64,000 bases of DNA from Pseudomonas entomophila. Its GTDB lineage: Bacteria; Pseudomonadota; Gammaproteobacteria; Pseudomonadales; Pseudomonadaceae. This document shows positions 20,040-27,291 of this stretch, piece by piece. Under the pieces are notes generated by a model that was not told the DNA's origin, searched no databases, and worked only from the letters and a program-made list of their open reading frames with translations. The stretch spans positions 46,419-110,418 of the forward strand of contig NZ_JAAMQJ010000010.1 in assembly GCF_013523125.1 (NCBI RefSeq). The letters run 5' to 3'. Position 1 is the stretch's first letter. Every line of letters starts with the position of its first letter. The translations under genes were made by a program, and so were the position numbers.

Positions 20040-20122
20040 GGCGCCCATCGAAACGCAGCGGGCTCTTGAAGTCGAGCGGTTCGAGGTGAAGGAAGGCGAA
20101 GGCTGACCTGATCCGACTTTGA

Positions 20123-20196
20123 GGCCGAGTAGCAAAGTGGTTATGCTCCGGATTGCAAATCCGTCTACGCCGGTTCGATTCCGACCTCGGCCTCCA
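20123..20196 (+). tRNA. tRNA-Cys (GCA)
   Basis: A 74-base tRNA with encoded CCA. The acceptor arms GGCCGAG (20123-20129) and CTCGGCC (20186-20192) pair perfectly, then discriminator T and CCA. The anticodon loop TTGCAAA lies in the stem GGA..TCC, giving anticodon GCA. The T-arm contains GGTTCGATTCC. An integrase gene reading toward it starts 99 bases beyond its 3' end, so it is the likely attachment site of the prophage to the right. Confidence 0.95.
20150..20196. other. Probable left attachment site (attL) in the tRNA-Cys 3' half
   Basis: Tyrosine recombinases of this type commonly use the 3' half of a tRNA gene as attB and rebuild the tRNA on integration. Here the chromosome/phage junction falls directly after the intact tRNA, with the integrase next. 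The matching attR is not in the window, so the core limits are inferred. Confidence 0.45.
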
Positions 20197-20206
20197 TATT
20201 CGAAAG

Positions 20207-20235
20207 CCCCGCAGATCTTGGTCTGCGGGGTTTTT
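20207..20235 (+). terminator. Intrinsic terminator after tRNA-Cys
   Basis: A perfect 9-bp stem, CCCCGCAGA (20207-20215) and TCTGCGGGG (20222-20230), with a six-base loop, then TTTTTC. It ends the tRNA transcript and separates it from the integrase. Confidence 0.85.
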
Positions 20236-20294
20236 CTTTGGGCGTCAGAAAGCCAAGCGTTCCGAAACTTTTCGGCATGAGTTCCAAAACTCGG

Positions 20295-21344
20295 TCACTT
20301 TGTGGGGCTGGCGATGGCCCCCACGCGGCGGTACACCCGTTCGGTGATCCCCTCTTTGGAATGCCCCAGCAACAGGCTCGCTTCCGCCACATCGTTGATC
20401 TCCGAAGCGGCCTTGGGCCGAATGTCCCTGAATTGGAACTGGGCGATACGGTTGGCCAGGTCTGGCTTCTTCCCGTCAAGGGCTTTCAGCCTGGCAGCCT
20501 CCCGCGCATCGCTCCAGCGATTACGCAGCATCCCCCAACTCATGCGTTTGCCGTGCTCGTTCAAGATGAAGAATGGCGAGGCATGCTGCTGCGTGCGCAG
20601 TTTGATGCGCTCCAGCAGCGTCCCGAGGCTGTTATTCACGCTGTTTACCTCCAGGATGATCCTCAGCCGCTTGCCGGTCTTGCCCTGGCTGACCAGCAGG
20701 TAGCTCCCTTCCACATCATCCTTGCGCATGGATAGAACGTCCGACGGCCGCTGGCCAGTCAGGTACGCCAGGTCCATCGCGTCCCTCAGCTCCTCTGGAG
20801 CCTCTTCGTACACTGCGAGCCACACGGTCTCATTGGCATAGAAATCGCGCGGCTTCTCCTTGTTCTTCTTGATGCCCAGGCAGGGGTTCTCCTTCACAGT
20901 CAGCCCCCATTCCCGGGCCATGTTGAACACATGCGAGAGCAGTGCTATTTCCCGGTTCGCTCGGGTCTTGGCTGAGCGAGAGTCGCGGTAGTGGGCAATC
21001 ATCGACGGAGTGATCGCATCGATGGGAGCCGGATCGAACACCGCCCGTAGCTGCTTGAGCTCGTAGATGTTGTCCTTCTGGGTTCTAGGGGCTTTCTTAG
21101 GGATGATGTGCTTCTCGTACTGGTCGAAAATTCCCTTCATTGTCGTCAGCTCGACCGGCGCCGATTTGGCTTCCAGTTCAGCCCACTTGAGCTTGGCTTT
21201 GGGAAGGTCGGTGCCGAGGGGAATCTCCTTGCCTACTGGGTCGCGGTAGTAGTACCCGACCCATACTTTGCCGCTTTTTCTGACTCGCTTGCGCCGGTAC
21301 ATGCCCGGCGGCAGATCGCGGTTCTCGTTACTTCTGGGGCGCAT
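20295..21344 (-). CDS. int: Phage tyrosine integrase
   Basis: 349 residues. It has an N-terminal arm-binding region (GKVWVGYYYRDPVGKEIPLG), a core-binding helical domain (about 70-170), and a C-terminal catalytic domain. Catalytic residues: Arg in LTGQRPSDVL, a Lys in VSQGKTGKRL, RDIR in place of the HxxR box (Arg instead of His, seen in other phage integrases), His in LLLGHSKEG, and nucleophile Tyr in ITERVYRRVG. Its end faces tRNA-Cys. The ATG lies one base after the stop of the DUF4224 gene, so the two are co-translated. It should catalyse site-specific integration and excision. Confidence 0.95.
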   Translation of the reverse strand: MRPRSNENRDLPPGMYRRKRVRKSGKVWVGYYYRDPVGKEIPLGTDLPKAKLKWAELEAKSAPVELTTMKGIFDQYEKHIIPKKAPRTQKDNIYELKQLRAVFDPAPIDAITPSMIAHYRDSRSAKTRANREIALLSHVFNMAREWGLTVKENPCLGIKKNKEKPRDFYANETVWLAVYEEAPEELRDAMDLAYLTGQRPSDVLSMRKDDVEGSYLLVSQGKTGKRLRIILEVNSVNNSLGTLLERIKLRTQQHASPFFILNEHGKRMSWGMLRNRWSDAREAARLKALDGKKPDLANRIAQFQFRDIRPKAASEINDVAEASLLLGHSKEGITERVYRRVGAIASPTK

Positions 21345-21345
21345 T

Positions 21346-21591
21346 TTACTTCACTCGTGAGAAGTCTGGTGTCCAAGCGGGTCTCGGTAGCGATGGCGGT
21401 GTGATCGGCATCAAGTCGACGACGGCGCCGCTTAGCTTGAGGCGCGCGTACTGACGACCGACCAAGGGGCGGCCGCCTCTGCTCTCGACAAAATGCCAAC
21501 CGCGCGAACTCAGCCAGCGACGCTGGTAGGCCCTGGGTTTGTAGCCGGTGATCTCTATCAATTCTTCATCGGAAAGTACTTCGGTTTCCAT
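21346..21591 (-). CDS. DUF4224 protein, possible excisionase
   Basis: 81 residues. It matches the DUF4224 pattern: LSDEELIEITGYKPRAYQRRWLSSRGW followed by GRPLVGRQYARLKL. Such proteins sit directly beside phage integrases, as here, and have a winged-helix-like look, so a role as directionality factor (Xis) is plausible but inferred. The ATG at 21591 is preceded by GGAG and a perfect 7-bp hairpin (21604-21620). The stop is one base from the int start. Confidence 0.75.
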   Translation of the reverse strand: METEVLSDEELIEITGYKPRAYQRRWLSSRGWHFVESRGGRPLVGRQYARLKLSGAVVDLMPITPPSLPRPAWTPDFSRVK

Positions 21592-21603
21592 GGATGATCT
21601 CCG

Positions 21604-21620
21604 TGCCGCCGACGGCGGCA
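21604..21620 (-). promoter_or_regulatory. Start-associated hairpin upstream of the DUF4224 gene
   Basis: TGCCGCC, loop GTC, GGCGGCA on the minus strand, a perfect 7-bp stem ending 12 bases before the ATG with CGGAG between. A pyrimidine-rich tract ending CCATTCAA lies further upstream. It belongs to the recurrent hairpin set of this prophage arm. Confidence 0.65.
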
Positions 21621-21656
21621 GGTCAGTGGTATGTGTTGAATGGAGAGGCTGGGGCG

Positions 21657-21842
21657 CTACAGGTGGGCACCGGCTTCGAGTAGGCCATCGCGGTCTTCGC
21701 GCAGGTTGTTGCGTTCGGTGGCCAGGAACTGGATCTCGCGATGCAAGTACTGGGCGATGGATTCGCCACAGCGCATGTCACTGGGCATGGCGCGGCCCCT
21801 AAGCATTCCTTCCAGTTCGACCAGGGTGAATCGTTCGATCAT
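21657..21842 (-). CDS. Small phage protein of unknown function
   Basis: 61 residues beginning MIERFTLVELEGMLRGRAMP and ending in a charged helical segment (QFLATERNNLREDRDGLLEAG). Its start overlaps the end of the next upstream gene by four bases (ATGA), the arrangement of a coupled early phage gene. It has no signal peptide or known domain. The C-terminal half could form a short coiled coil. Confidence 0.6.
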   Translation of the reverse strand: MIERFTLVELEGMLRGRAMPSDMRCGESIAQYLHREIQFLATERNNLREDRDGLLEAGAHL

Positions 21843-22333
21843 GGCTGCACCTCAGCGGCTTCTGGCAGCTCTACGAACGAGTAGGTCTTGATGACCTGTT
21901 CCTGCACCCCAGCAACCTTGATGAACTTCGCTTCCTTGACCCACGGGTAGGAGCCTGGATCGCCATGCTTGCCGCCACCGCTCATTTCGCAGAAGGCGAG
22001 GGCGCGCCCATCGGGCAGGATGAAGGCCTTCACATCGACCTCGAAGTGCCGGCCCCAGCTGTAATGGCTCCACTCAGGGATGCCGATGGCGTCAACGGCG
22101 CCGTAGCGGACTTCGTTGATGGCGTCGTCGTGTTCGTTCTCTTCGAAGACGGCCTCGAGCAAGTCGCCTGGCGCCGCGGCCAGGAAGGCCAGGTCTACAT
22201 CGGCCTCCTGCCCATCATCGTCGCTGAAGGTGTATTCGTAGCCGAACTCCAGACCCTTGCGCATGACGAGCAGCATGGCCAGCTGGCTGGCGCTGAGGGT
22301 GTCGAGGGCTTCGTGGATGTTTGCGTCGAGCAC
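21839..22333 (-). CDS. Phage protein of unknown function
   Basis: 164 residues, acidic. The GTG start at 22333 follows aaaggag after a perfect 6-bp hairpin, which supports this start. It has no recognised domain; the middle (YSWGRHFEVDVKAFILPDGRALAFCEMSGGGKHGD) reads like a folded beta-rich protein. It overlaps the following 61-residue gene by four bases. It lies in the leftward early operon between integrase and methyltransferase, where accessory and host-takeover genes are usual. Confidence 0.65.
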   Translation of the reverse strand: MLDANIHEALDTLSASQLAMLLVMRKGLEFGYEYTFSDDDGQEADVDLAFLAAAPGDLLEAVFEENEHDDAINEVRYGAVDAIGIPEWSHYSWGRHFEVDVKAFILPDGRALAFCEMSGGGKHGDPGSYPWVKEAKFIKVAGVQEQVIKTYSFVELPEAAEVQP

Positions 22334-22344
22334 AGGAACTCCTT

Positions 22345-22362
22345 TGCCGCCACATCGCGGCA
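22345..22362 (-). promoter_or_regulatory. Start-associated hairpin upstream of the 164-residue gene
   Basis: TGCCGC, six-base loop, GCGGCA on the minus strand, ending 11 bases before the GTG start with AAAGGAG between. It is preceded by a tract reading CCCCTCTCCCCTCTATTCAC, similar to the leaders at 21620 and 24475. Confidence 0.65.
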
Positions 22363-22399
22363 GTGAATAGAGGGGAGAGGGGTTACAGCGGGATTGGGG

Positions 22400-23119
22400 C
22401 TACTGCTTGCTGGCGAGAGTGCCGCGTGCGCACCAGGCGCTATATGCGTGACGCATCCATTCTTGGATGAACACCCCGGCATCGGTCTTGCGGTAGTCGG
22501 CTGCGGCGAAGTGTCGGTCGGCCCATTCGCGGAACTCGCCTTCCTCGCACTCCGTGCACTGGTTGCCCAGGTCACGACAGATGGCGCAGTCGTTCGGCAC
22601 ACTCGGCTCTGCGCTAGCGGATAGGACCTTTTCGATTTCTTCGAACCAGTACCTGGCCGGGCAGGGATCGCGCTTGCCGAGGATTCGAGCCAGCAGCGCC
22701 CGCGCCTCGGCCAGCTGGGCACGCAGGTCAATGGCATTCTGACCGTAGGCGTCGCGGTCAGCCTGCACGGATTCCAGGTCGGCACGCAGTCGCTCAACCT
22801 CGGCAGGGTCGGCATGCCTGAACACTGGGAATGGCCCCTCGTACAGATCAGGGTTCAGCCTGTTGTAAGGCCGGACAAACCCCAGCGTGCCAGCCAGGGC
22901 GCCCTTGAGTGCCTTGGCAAGCCACGCCACTGGCTCGCCCTGGCCCTGCTGGGCCTCCAGCGCCGCCTGGTATCCAGCACGAAAGAGGTAGTAGTCGTTG
23001 ATCGTCTGCGGCTCGACGAAGCTGGCGCCATCGCGTGCCAGCTCGCTCTGGTCCAGGCCGTGCGGGTTTATGCTGACGAATAGGTCGCGCACGTCGATGT
23101 AGTCGTTTTCTGTGGGCAT
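22400..23119 (-). CDS. Phage protein with central coiled coil, unknown function
   Basis: 239 residues. A central helical region (about 110-150, VERLRADLESVQADRDAYGQ onward) should form a coiled coil. It is followed by a Cys cluster (CAICRDLGNQCTECEEGE) that could bind zinc or iron. The C-terminus (AGVFIQEWMRHAYSAWCARG) resembles the end of other Pseudomonas phage proteins of unknown role. The ATG at 23119 has GGAGG ten bases upstream, inside the foot of a CCGCG/CGCGG hairpin. It is divergent from the next gene. Confidence 0.65.
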   Translation of the reverse strand: MPTENDYIDVRDLFVSINPHGLDQSELARDGASFVEPQTINDYYLFRAGYQAALEAQQGQGEPVAWLAKALKGALAGTLGFVRPYNRLNPDLYEGPFPVFRHADPAEVERLRADLESVQADRDAYGQNAIDLRAQLAEARALLARILGKRDPCPARYWFEEIEKVLSASAEPSVPNDCAICRDLGNQCTECEEGEFREWADRHFAAADYRKTDAGVFIQEWMRHAYSAWCARGTLASKQ

Positions 23120-23129
23120 GGGGATACCT

Positions 23130-23148
23130 CCGCGCTATAGTCTCGCGG
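23130..23148 (-). promoter_or_regulatory. Start-associated hairpin upstream of the 239-residue gene
   Basis: CCGCG, nine-base loop, CGCGG on the minus strand, running directly into GAGG, so the stem can partly mask the ribosome binding site. The same bases on the plus strand contain TATAGT (23136-23141), a possible -10 for the divergent gene at 23169. Confidence 0.5.
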
Positions 23149-23168
23149 TCAAATTTGGGAGCAGGGAT

Positions 23169-23600
23169 ATGCTTCAAGCACTGTGGGACTTTCTCAAGGA
23201 AAACAATGGGCCGTTAGGCTTCGCTCTTGCTTTCCTCACTGCATGCTGGGCAGTTTGGAACTATTTTTTAATCAAGCGAGCGGAAGAGGAAACTAGGCAG
23301 TTTCAAGCTTTCCACTTGATGGTCAAGGGATTGGTTCGAGGGGATGATGAGTCGAGCAAACCATATGTAGATCAGCAGCTGGCGGTCATTTATGAACTCA
23401 GAAATTTTCCCCAGTACTACCCGATAACGGTCAGAATTCTCGAGCGCTCGAAAGAAAGCTGGGACACAGTTCATGGTGGCTGGTGGGCAGATGTGCTAAT
23501 ACGTGAAGCTGATCTCACCATCGAGTACATCAAGCGAAAGGGATTAACAGAATCTCACTACCTTAAACCTGCATGGTATCTCCCTAAGCGAGATAGTTAG
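23169..23600 (+). CDS. AT-rich rightward gene, single-helix membrane-anchored protein (moron candidate)
   Basis: 143 residues. The ATG at 23169 has gggagcaggg upstream. An N-terminal hydrophobic helix (about 13-32, GPLGFALAFLTACWAVWNYF) is followed by a basic and acidic cytoplasmic domain with no recognised family. Base composition is clearly more AT-rich than the surrounding leftward genes, and it reads against them, as expected for a moron inserted in the early operon and transcribed from its own promoter. The function is unknown; superinfection exclusion or host defence would be typical but is not shown. Confidence 0.7.
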   Translation: MLQALWDFLKENNGPLGFALAFLTACWAVWNYFLIKRAEEETRQFQAFHLMVKGLVRGDDESSKPYVDQQLAVIYELRNFPQYYPITVRILERSKESWDTVHGGWWADVLIREADLTIEYIKRKGLTESHYLKPAWYLPKRDS

Positions 23601-23688
23601 TCCCCACACATGCAGTCGATGAGGTCTTCGTCTTCAGCGAAGTCCAGGTCCAGCGGCATCTGGCGCCCGAGCTGTTCAGCCATCCAGT

Positions 23689-24453
23689 TCAGGCAGAGGC
23701 GATGATGTCTGCCTCTGCCATCTCGCAGAAGAATGAGCAGGAGGGGAGCTTCTCGTTGCGGCGTGCCGGGCCGTCGCCTAGGTCGCGCAAGGAAAAGCGC
23801 ACGTTGGTGTGGCGGTTGCGGAACAGGTAGGAGCCTGGCCCCAGGTCGTCCTGGATCACGCACAGCGCCTCGAACTGCACTGGGAAGTCCTCACGGATCG
23901 CCCGGAAATAACCTTCGCCACCCTTCACGCAGCCGATGCAGTTGGCGTTCTCGTAGCCCATGCGGTACATCAACGGCAGCTCAATGCCGGCACGCTGGAT
24001 CATGGCCTTGCAGTCCTCCTTACCCAGACCGCGTTCGATCAGCGGGGCGATGACAGGGCGTTCCGGATTGCGCTCGCGGAAGTCGTCGAGCCGGTCGGCC
24101 TCCTCGGCCGTGTAGCCGAAGACCATCACGTCACCGGGCTGCTTCCAGTTGTCGAGCAGACGCCGCTTCAAGATCTTGGTGCATGGGGCACCGGTGCGGC
24201 CCTTCATGTACCGCTCGCGTCGAAACACCTCCAGCACGTTGGCGCCGTACTTTTCATCGCGCAGGACCGTGATTGGCTGGCCAAACCAGGCTTCGCAGTC
24301 TTGGGCAAACCGACGGTTGTCTTCGTGCTCATTGGCCAGGAAGGCATTCACGATCTGGACGTCATGCGTGCTGCTGTATTCGGCCAGAGCCAGCTTGGTG
24401 GCCACCGCCGAGGCGGCGCCGCAGCTGAACTGACACACGATGCGATTGGACAT
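23689..24453 (-). CDS. PAPS-reductase-like adenine nucleotide alpha-hydrolase protein
   Basis: 254 residues. An N-terminal PP-loop-like motif, CQFSCGAASAVATKLAL, replaces the usual SGGxDS. The middle has CTKILKRR and the C-terminal half has NCIGCVKGGEGY, the Cys pattern of phosphoadenosine-phosphosulfate reductase-like phage proteins and of DndC. The real substrate of the phage members is unknown; sulfur transfer to a nucleic acid or small molecule is possible. The ATG at 24453 has gaggaa and a short hairpin upstream. The next gene upstream is a DNA methyltransferase, so a DNA-modification link is conceivable. Confidence 0.8.
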   Translation of the reverse strand: MSNRIVCQFSCGAASAVATKLALAEYSSTHDVQIVNAFLANEHEDNRRFAQDCEAWFGQPITVLRDEKYGANVLEVFRRERYMKGRTGAPCTKILKRRLLDNWKQPGDVMVFGYTAEEADRLDDFRERNPERPVIAPLIERGLGKEDCKAMIQRAGIELPLMYRMGYENANCIGCVKGGEGYFRAIREDFPVQFEALCVIQDDLGPGSYLFRNRHTNVRFSLRDLGDGPARRNEKLPSCSFFCEMAEADIIASA

Positions 24454-24463
24454 GGGCGTTCCT

Positions 24464-24475
24464 CGCCGGATGGCG
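24464..24475 (-). promoter_or_regulatory. Start-associated hairpin upstream of the PAPS-reductase-like gene
   Basis: CGCC, loop ATCC, GGCG on the minus strand, ten bases before the ATG, with AGGAA between. The upstream tract GCCCCAGCCTTCCCCATTCA is nearly the same as the one before the DUF4224 gene (plus-strand form TGAATGGRGARGCTGGGGCG in both). Confidence 0.5.
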
Positions 24476-24500
24476 TGACTGAATGGGGAAGGCTGGGGCG

Positions 24501-25508
24501 TCAAGCGGCTGGCGACTGGTCCAGCAGAATGTCCATCTGAGCCGCGCCCTCGACCCAGGCAGTATCAAGGCGTCGGTGGGCGAGGGCGGCGTACTCAGGG
24601 TTCAGCTCGCAGATGACCGAGCGCCTGCCTTCCTGCATGGCGACCAGGGCTGTGGTACCGGCGCCGCCGAACGGGTCGAGCACCAGCCCGCCGCGCGGGG
24701 CGCCTGCCAGCACGCATGGCCGGACCAGGTCAGGCGGAAAGGTGGCGAAGTGGGCGCCCTTGAAGCTGGCGGTGGCCACCGTCCAGACGCTGCGCTTGTT
24801 CCTGGTCTCGTCGTACAGGACGTCGGCGCGCGTTTCCCGGTGCTGGCCGGTCTGCCCGTGCTCGCCCTCGGTGTACTTGGTCTGGCGGGCGAAGCTGTTG
24901 CGCCTGCTGGCGCTCTCGGGCGCGGCCTGGGCACTGGCTGGCTCGCGGATGGCGGCCTGGTCGAAGTAGTAGCGCGGCCCCTTGCTGAGCAGGAACACGT
25001 ACTCGTGGGCCTTGGTGCAGCGATCTTTGATCGACTCGGGCATGGGGTTGGGCTTGTGCCAGATGATGTCCTGGCGCAGGTACCAGCCATCGTCCTGCAG
25101 TGCGATCGCCAGGCGCCAGGGCAGGCCCAGTAGATCCTTGGGCTTGAAGCCATGGTGGTTCGGCTTCTTGAGCCTTCGCGCACTGGCCGCAACCTGACGT
25201 GCGCTGAGCGACTGCCCGCCCAGACCCATATCGTCGCGGCCGTGCGCGCCCCAGCTGCCCGCGTAGCTGTCTCCCATGTTCACCCAGGCCGTTCCGTCGT
25301 CACGCAGCACGCGCCGCACCTCGCGGAACACGGCCACCAGCCTGTCAATGAATTCTCGCGGGGAGGCCTCCAGGCCGATCTGGCCGTCGACCCCGTAGTC
25401 GCGCAGCCCGAAGTAGGGCGGGCTGGTGATGCAGGTGTGCACAGACTGGTCCGGCAGCGTTCGCATCATGTCGATGCAGTCGCCTATCAGGATGCGATAC
25501 TGGTTCAT
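24501..25508 (-). CDS. Phage DNA methyltransferase (N4/N6 type)
   Basis: 335 residues. The catalytic motif IV is TSPPYFGLRDYG near residue 30, and motif I (AdoMet binding) is VLDPFGGAGTTALVAM near residue 275. That order (IV before I) is the beta class. The SPPY form is most often an N4-cytosine enzyme, but N6-adenine is possible. A target-recognition-like central region (about 90-240) separates them. There is no restriction enzyme next to it, so it is probably an orphan methylase protecting phage DNA from host restriction or altering packaging or regulation. Confidence 0.93.
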   Translation of the reverse strand: MNQYRILIGDCIDMMRTLPDQSVHTCITSPPYFGLRDYGVDGQIGLEASPREFIDRLVAVFREVRRVLRDDGTAWVNMGDSYAGSWGAHGRDDMGLGGQSLSARQVAASARRLKKPNHHGFKPKDLLGLPWRLAIALQDDGWYLRQDIIWHKPNPMPESIKDRCTKAHEYVFLLSKGPRYYFDQAAIREPASAQAAPESASRRNSFARQTKYTEGEHGQTGQHRETRADVLYDETRNKRSVWTVATASFKGAHFATFPPDLVRPCVLAGAPRGGLVLDPFGGAGTTALVAMQEGRRSVICELNPEYAALAHRRLDTAWVEGAAQMDILLDQSPAA

Positions 25509-25596
25509 ATTTTGCTCCGGATAGGCATTATCGTTGAGTAGTGAAAATAGGATGGTAGGATCGCTAGATCTGAGTTCACGGCGGGAGTAAGTTAAA

Positions 25597-26163
25597 ATGA
25601 GCAGACCACTTCAAACTTTCCAGATAGATACGCCCCTGCAGCTACTTATCAAGCTCATTTGGAACATTAAACAGCTTCGTATTCACCTCGATAATAAAGA
25701 TCGGGCGGCTGCATTTTTTCCATCTGTGTACAGCGCTTTTGATGCATGTATTACTGCTTGGCAGCTTACAGATTGGGTGTGGAAGTTTTACTCGCCTAAA
25801 GTAGATTTACCGCGATCGGAAAATCCGAAGTATCAGGGGTGCAAGCCTTTTACTAAGTTTCAGGGTTGGGTCAGCGAACAATCTTCAGCTCTACGCATCT
25901 GTAAGCATATCGCTAACAGTAACAAACATTTCGGGGTGGATAGTCATTACGACGAAGATCTAAAGGTGTTCGTGGACTGGAAGATAGAGACAGCTTTCTC
26001 CGCAGGCATGGCTGCTGGTCGACCTTTAGTCGATCGTCCATGGCAGCTAATGGTCATTGATTCAGGAGAGGAACACGAAATACTTGTGGTGCTGAGGCGT
26101 GCCGTTGAGTTCTGGGCAACCGAGATAAGAGAGCCCTCCTTGATTGGCATGCTTGATGAGTAG
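25597..26163 (+). CDS. AT-rich rightward gene, HEPN-like helical protein (moron candidate)
   Basis: 188 residues. The ATG at 25597 has cgggagtaag upstream. The sequence is mostly helical and includes ALRICKHIANSNKHFG, resembling the R(x)nH and N-x-x-K-H patterns of small HEPN-like helical proteins, some of which are RNases in abortive-infection systems. This is a weak motif match only. It is visibly AT-richer than its neighbours and reads against the leftward operon, like the genes at 23169, 27016 and 28395. A defence or exclusion role is inferred from position, not shown. Confidence 0.65.
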   Translation: MSRPLQTFQIDTPLQLLIKLIWNIKQLRIHLDNKDRAAAFFPSVYSAFDACITAWQLTDWVWKFYSPKVDLPRSENPKYQGCKPFTKFQGWVSEQSSALRICKHIANSNKHFGVDSHYDEDLKVFVDWKIETAFSAGMAAGRPLVDRPWQLMVIDSGEEHEILVVLRRAVEFWATEIREPSLIGMLDE

Positions 26164-26196
26164 CAGCAGTATCGCCTGATGAGTTGTGTGAGGGGA

Positions 26197-26907
26197 TCAA
26201 GCGGCGGCAGCCTGCTCTTTGATTGCCATGATGGCTTTGGCGGCGTGGCGGACGTAGTACAGTCGGGCCATTACCTTCGGGCACGGCCCGCTGATAGTGG
26301 TCTCCCACAGATCGCTTCCGCCGATCAGCGATTCGTTGTTTTGGAGGAAGTCATAGGCCAGCACGATCTCTGCATCCCGGCCCTCGGCGAAGGTCTCGAC
26401 CTCTTCAATAACGTCAGCCAATTCATCGAATGGCAAGCGCTCGTCGATTTCGGCTTGCTCGCGCAGCCATTCGCTCAACTGCTCAGCCTGCTCAAGGGTG
26501 GCACCCTGGTCAGGGATGCCCACCATCCACGCGGGTACCTGTTCGGTGTCGAACTCCTGCTCGATGCGGCCAGCGATGCAGCTGCAGACCGTGTCGCGGA
26601 TGCTGTCGAAGTCGATCACCTGCCGCCTGCTGGATTCGTCCAGCTTTTCGTACAGGTAGCCGTCGCTTTGATGGCGCAAGAAGCTGATGCCGTAGCTTTC
26701 GCCGACATGGAATACCAGCGATCCAATGTCGCCCATCACGCTCATGCCGTAGCGAGTGACGCAAATGTCGAACGCATACCAGCATTCGCTTGGCTGCTGA
26801 CAGCGCCAGACCTCGACACCGTTTTCGTTCACCAGTTGGGTGTATTGGTGCTGGGCCATATCCTCGGCCACCCGAGTGGCCAGGGTATCGCGCTCTTGAT
26901 CGTTCAT
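26197..26907 (-). CDS. Phage protein of unknown function, acidic
   Basis: 236 residues. The ATG at 26907 (MNDQERDTLATRVAEDMAQH) has ggagaaag upstream, better supported than the frame's earlier ATGs. It is strongly acidic, with a segment (EVETFAEGRDAEIVLAYDFLQNN) that looks helical. No domain is recognised. It lies in the leftward early operon, convergent with the HEPN-like gene and divergent from the gene at 27016. An anti-host factor or a DNA mimic would fit the acidity but this is only a suggestion. Confidence 0.65.
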   Translation of the reverse strand: MNDQERDTLATRVAEDMAQHQYTQLVNENGVEVWRCQQPSECWYAFDICVTRYGMSVMGDIGSLVFHVGESYGISFLRHQSDGYLYEKLDESSRRQVIDFDSIRDTVCSCIAGRIEQEFDTEQVPAWMVGIPDQGATLEQAEQLSEWLREQAEIDERLPFDELADVIEEVETFAEGRDAEIVLAYDFLQNNESLIGGSDLWETTISGPCPKVMARLYYVRHAAKAIMAIKEQAAAA

Positions 26908-27015
26908 GGCTTTCTCCATGCATGCGCCGCTCTCCATGGTGGGGCGGGTGTATAGTGGTCATTCGGCCTGGAATGAGTTATTAAACCGCCACACAGACAA
27001 TTCTGAGGATGTGAA

Positions 27016-27291
27016 GTGGAATTCGATCACGAGTTTGCCGGGATACATTACTTCCTATCCGCCTCATCGCAAGGGCAAGACCCTTGGCGTGGGGAGGCTA
27101 ATGTCCGAGTGAAGGCAGGTCATGAGTATCGGTCTAAACCAATACCGACCGTAGAGTCTTTCGGATCTAGTGAAAAGGCAATGCGAGGGGCTGAAGAGCA
27201 ACTGAAAGCTCTATGTCTTAGTGGAGCTTTGCGGTTGATCGTTCCTGAGGCATACGAAGCTATTGACCCCTTGCCAGGCGATAAACCTTAA
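27016..27291 (+). CDS. Small AT-richer rightward gene of unknown function
   Basis: 91 residues. The GTG start at 27016 has gagga six bases upstream; TATAGT at 26951-26956 could be its -10. The product begins [20 protein letters not shown] and has no signal, membrane helix or known domain. It overlaps the end of the YejK-like gene by four bases on the opposite strand. It reads against the leftward operon and is less GC-rich, so it belongs to the moron-like group of this arm. Confidence 0.55.
   Translation: MEFDHEFAGIHYFLSASSQGQDPWRGEANVRVKAGHEYRSKPIPTVESFGSSEKAMRGAEEQLKALCLSGALRLIVPEAYEAIDPLPGDKP

Noticed and set aside
19973..20122. A second tRNA (for example Gly) upstream of tRNA-Cys
   Set aside because: No cloverleaf or CCA-ended acceptor pairing found; only the promoter is supported.
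23597..23683. 28-codon acidic leftward frame (MAEQLGRQMPLDLDFAEDED)
   Set aside because: Attractive composition and position after the PAPS-like gene, but no Shine-Dalgarno and too short to support.
26908..26950. A start-associated hairpin before the gene starting at 26907
   Set aside because: Only long-loop or 4-bp pairings can be drawn, so it was not counted with the others.
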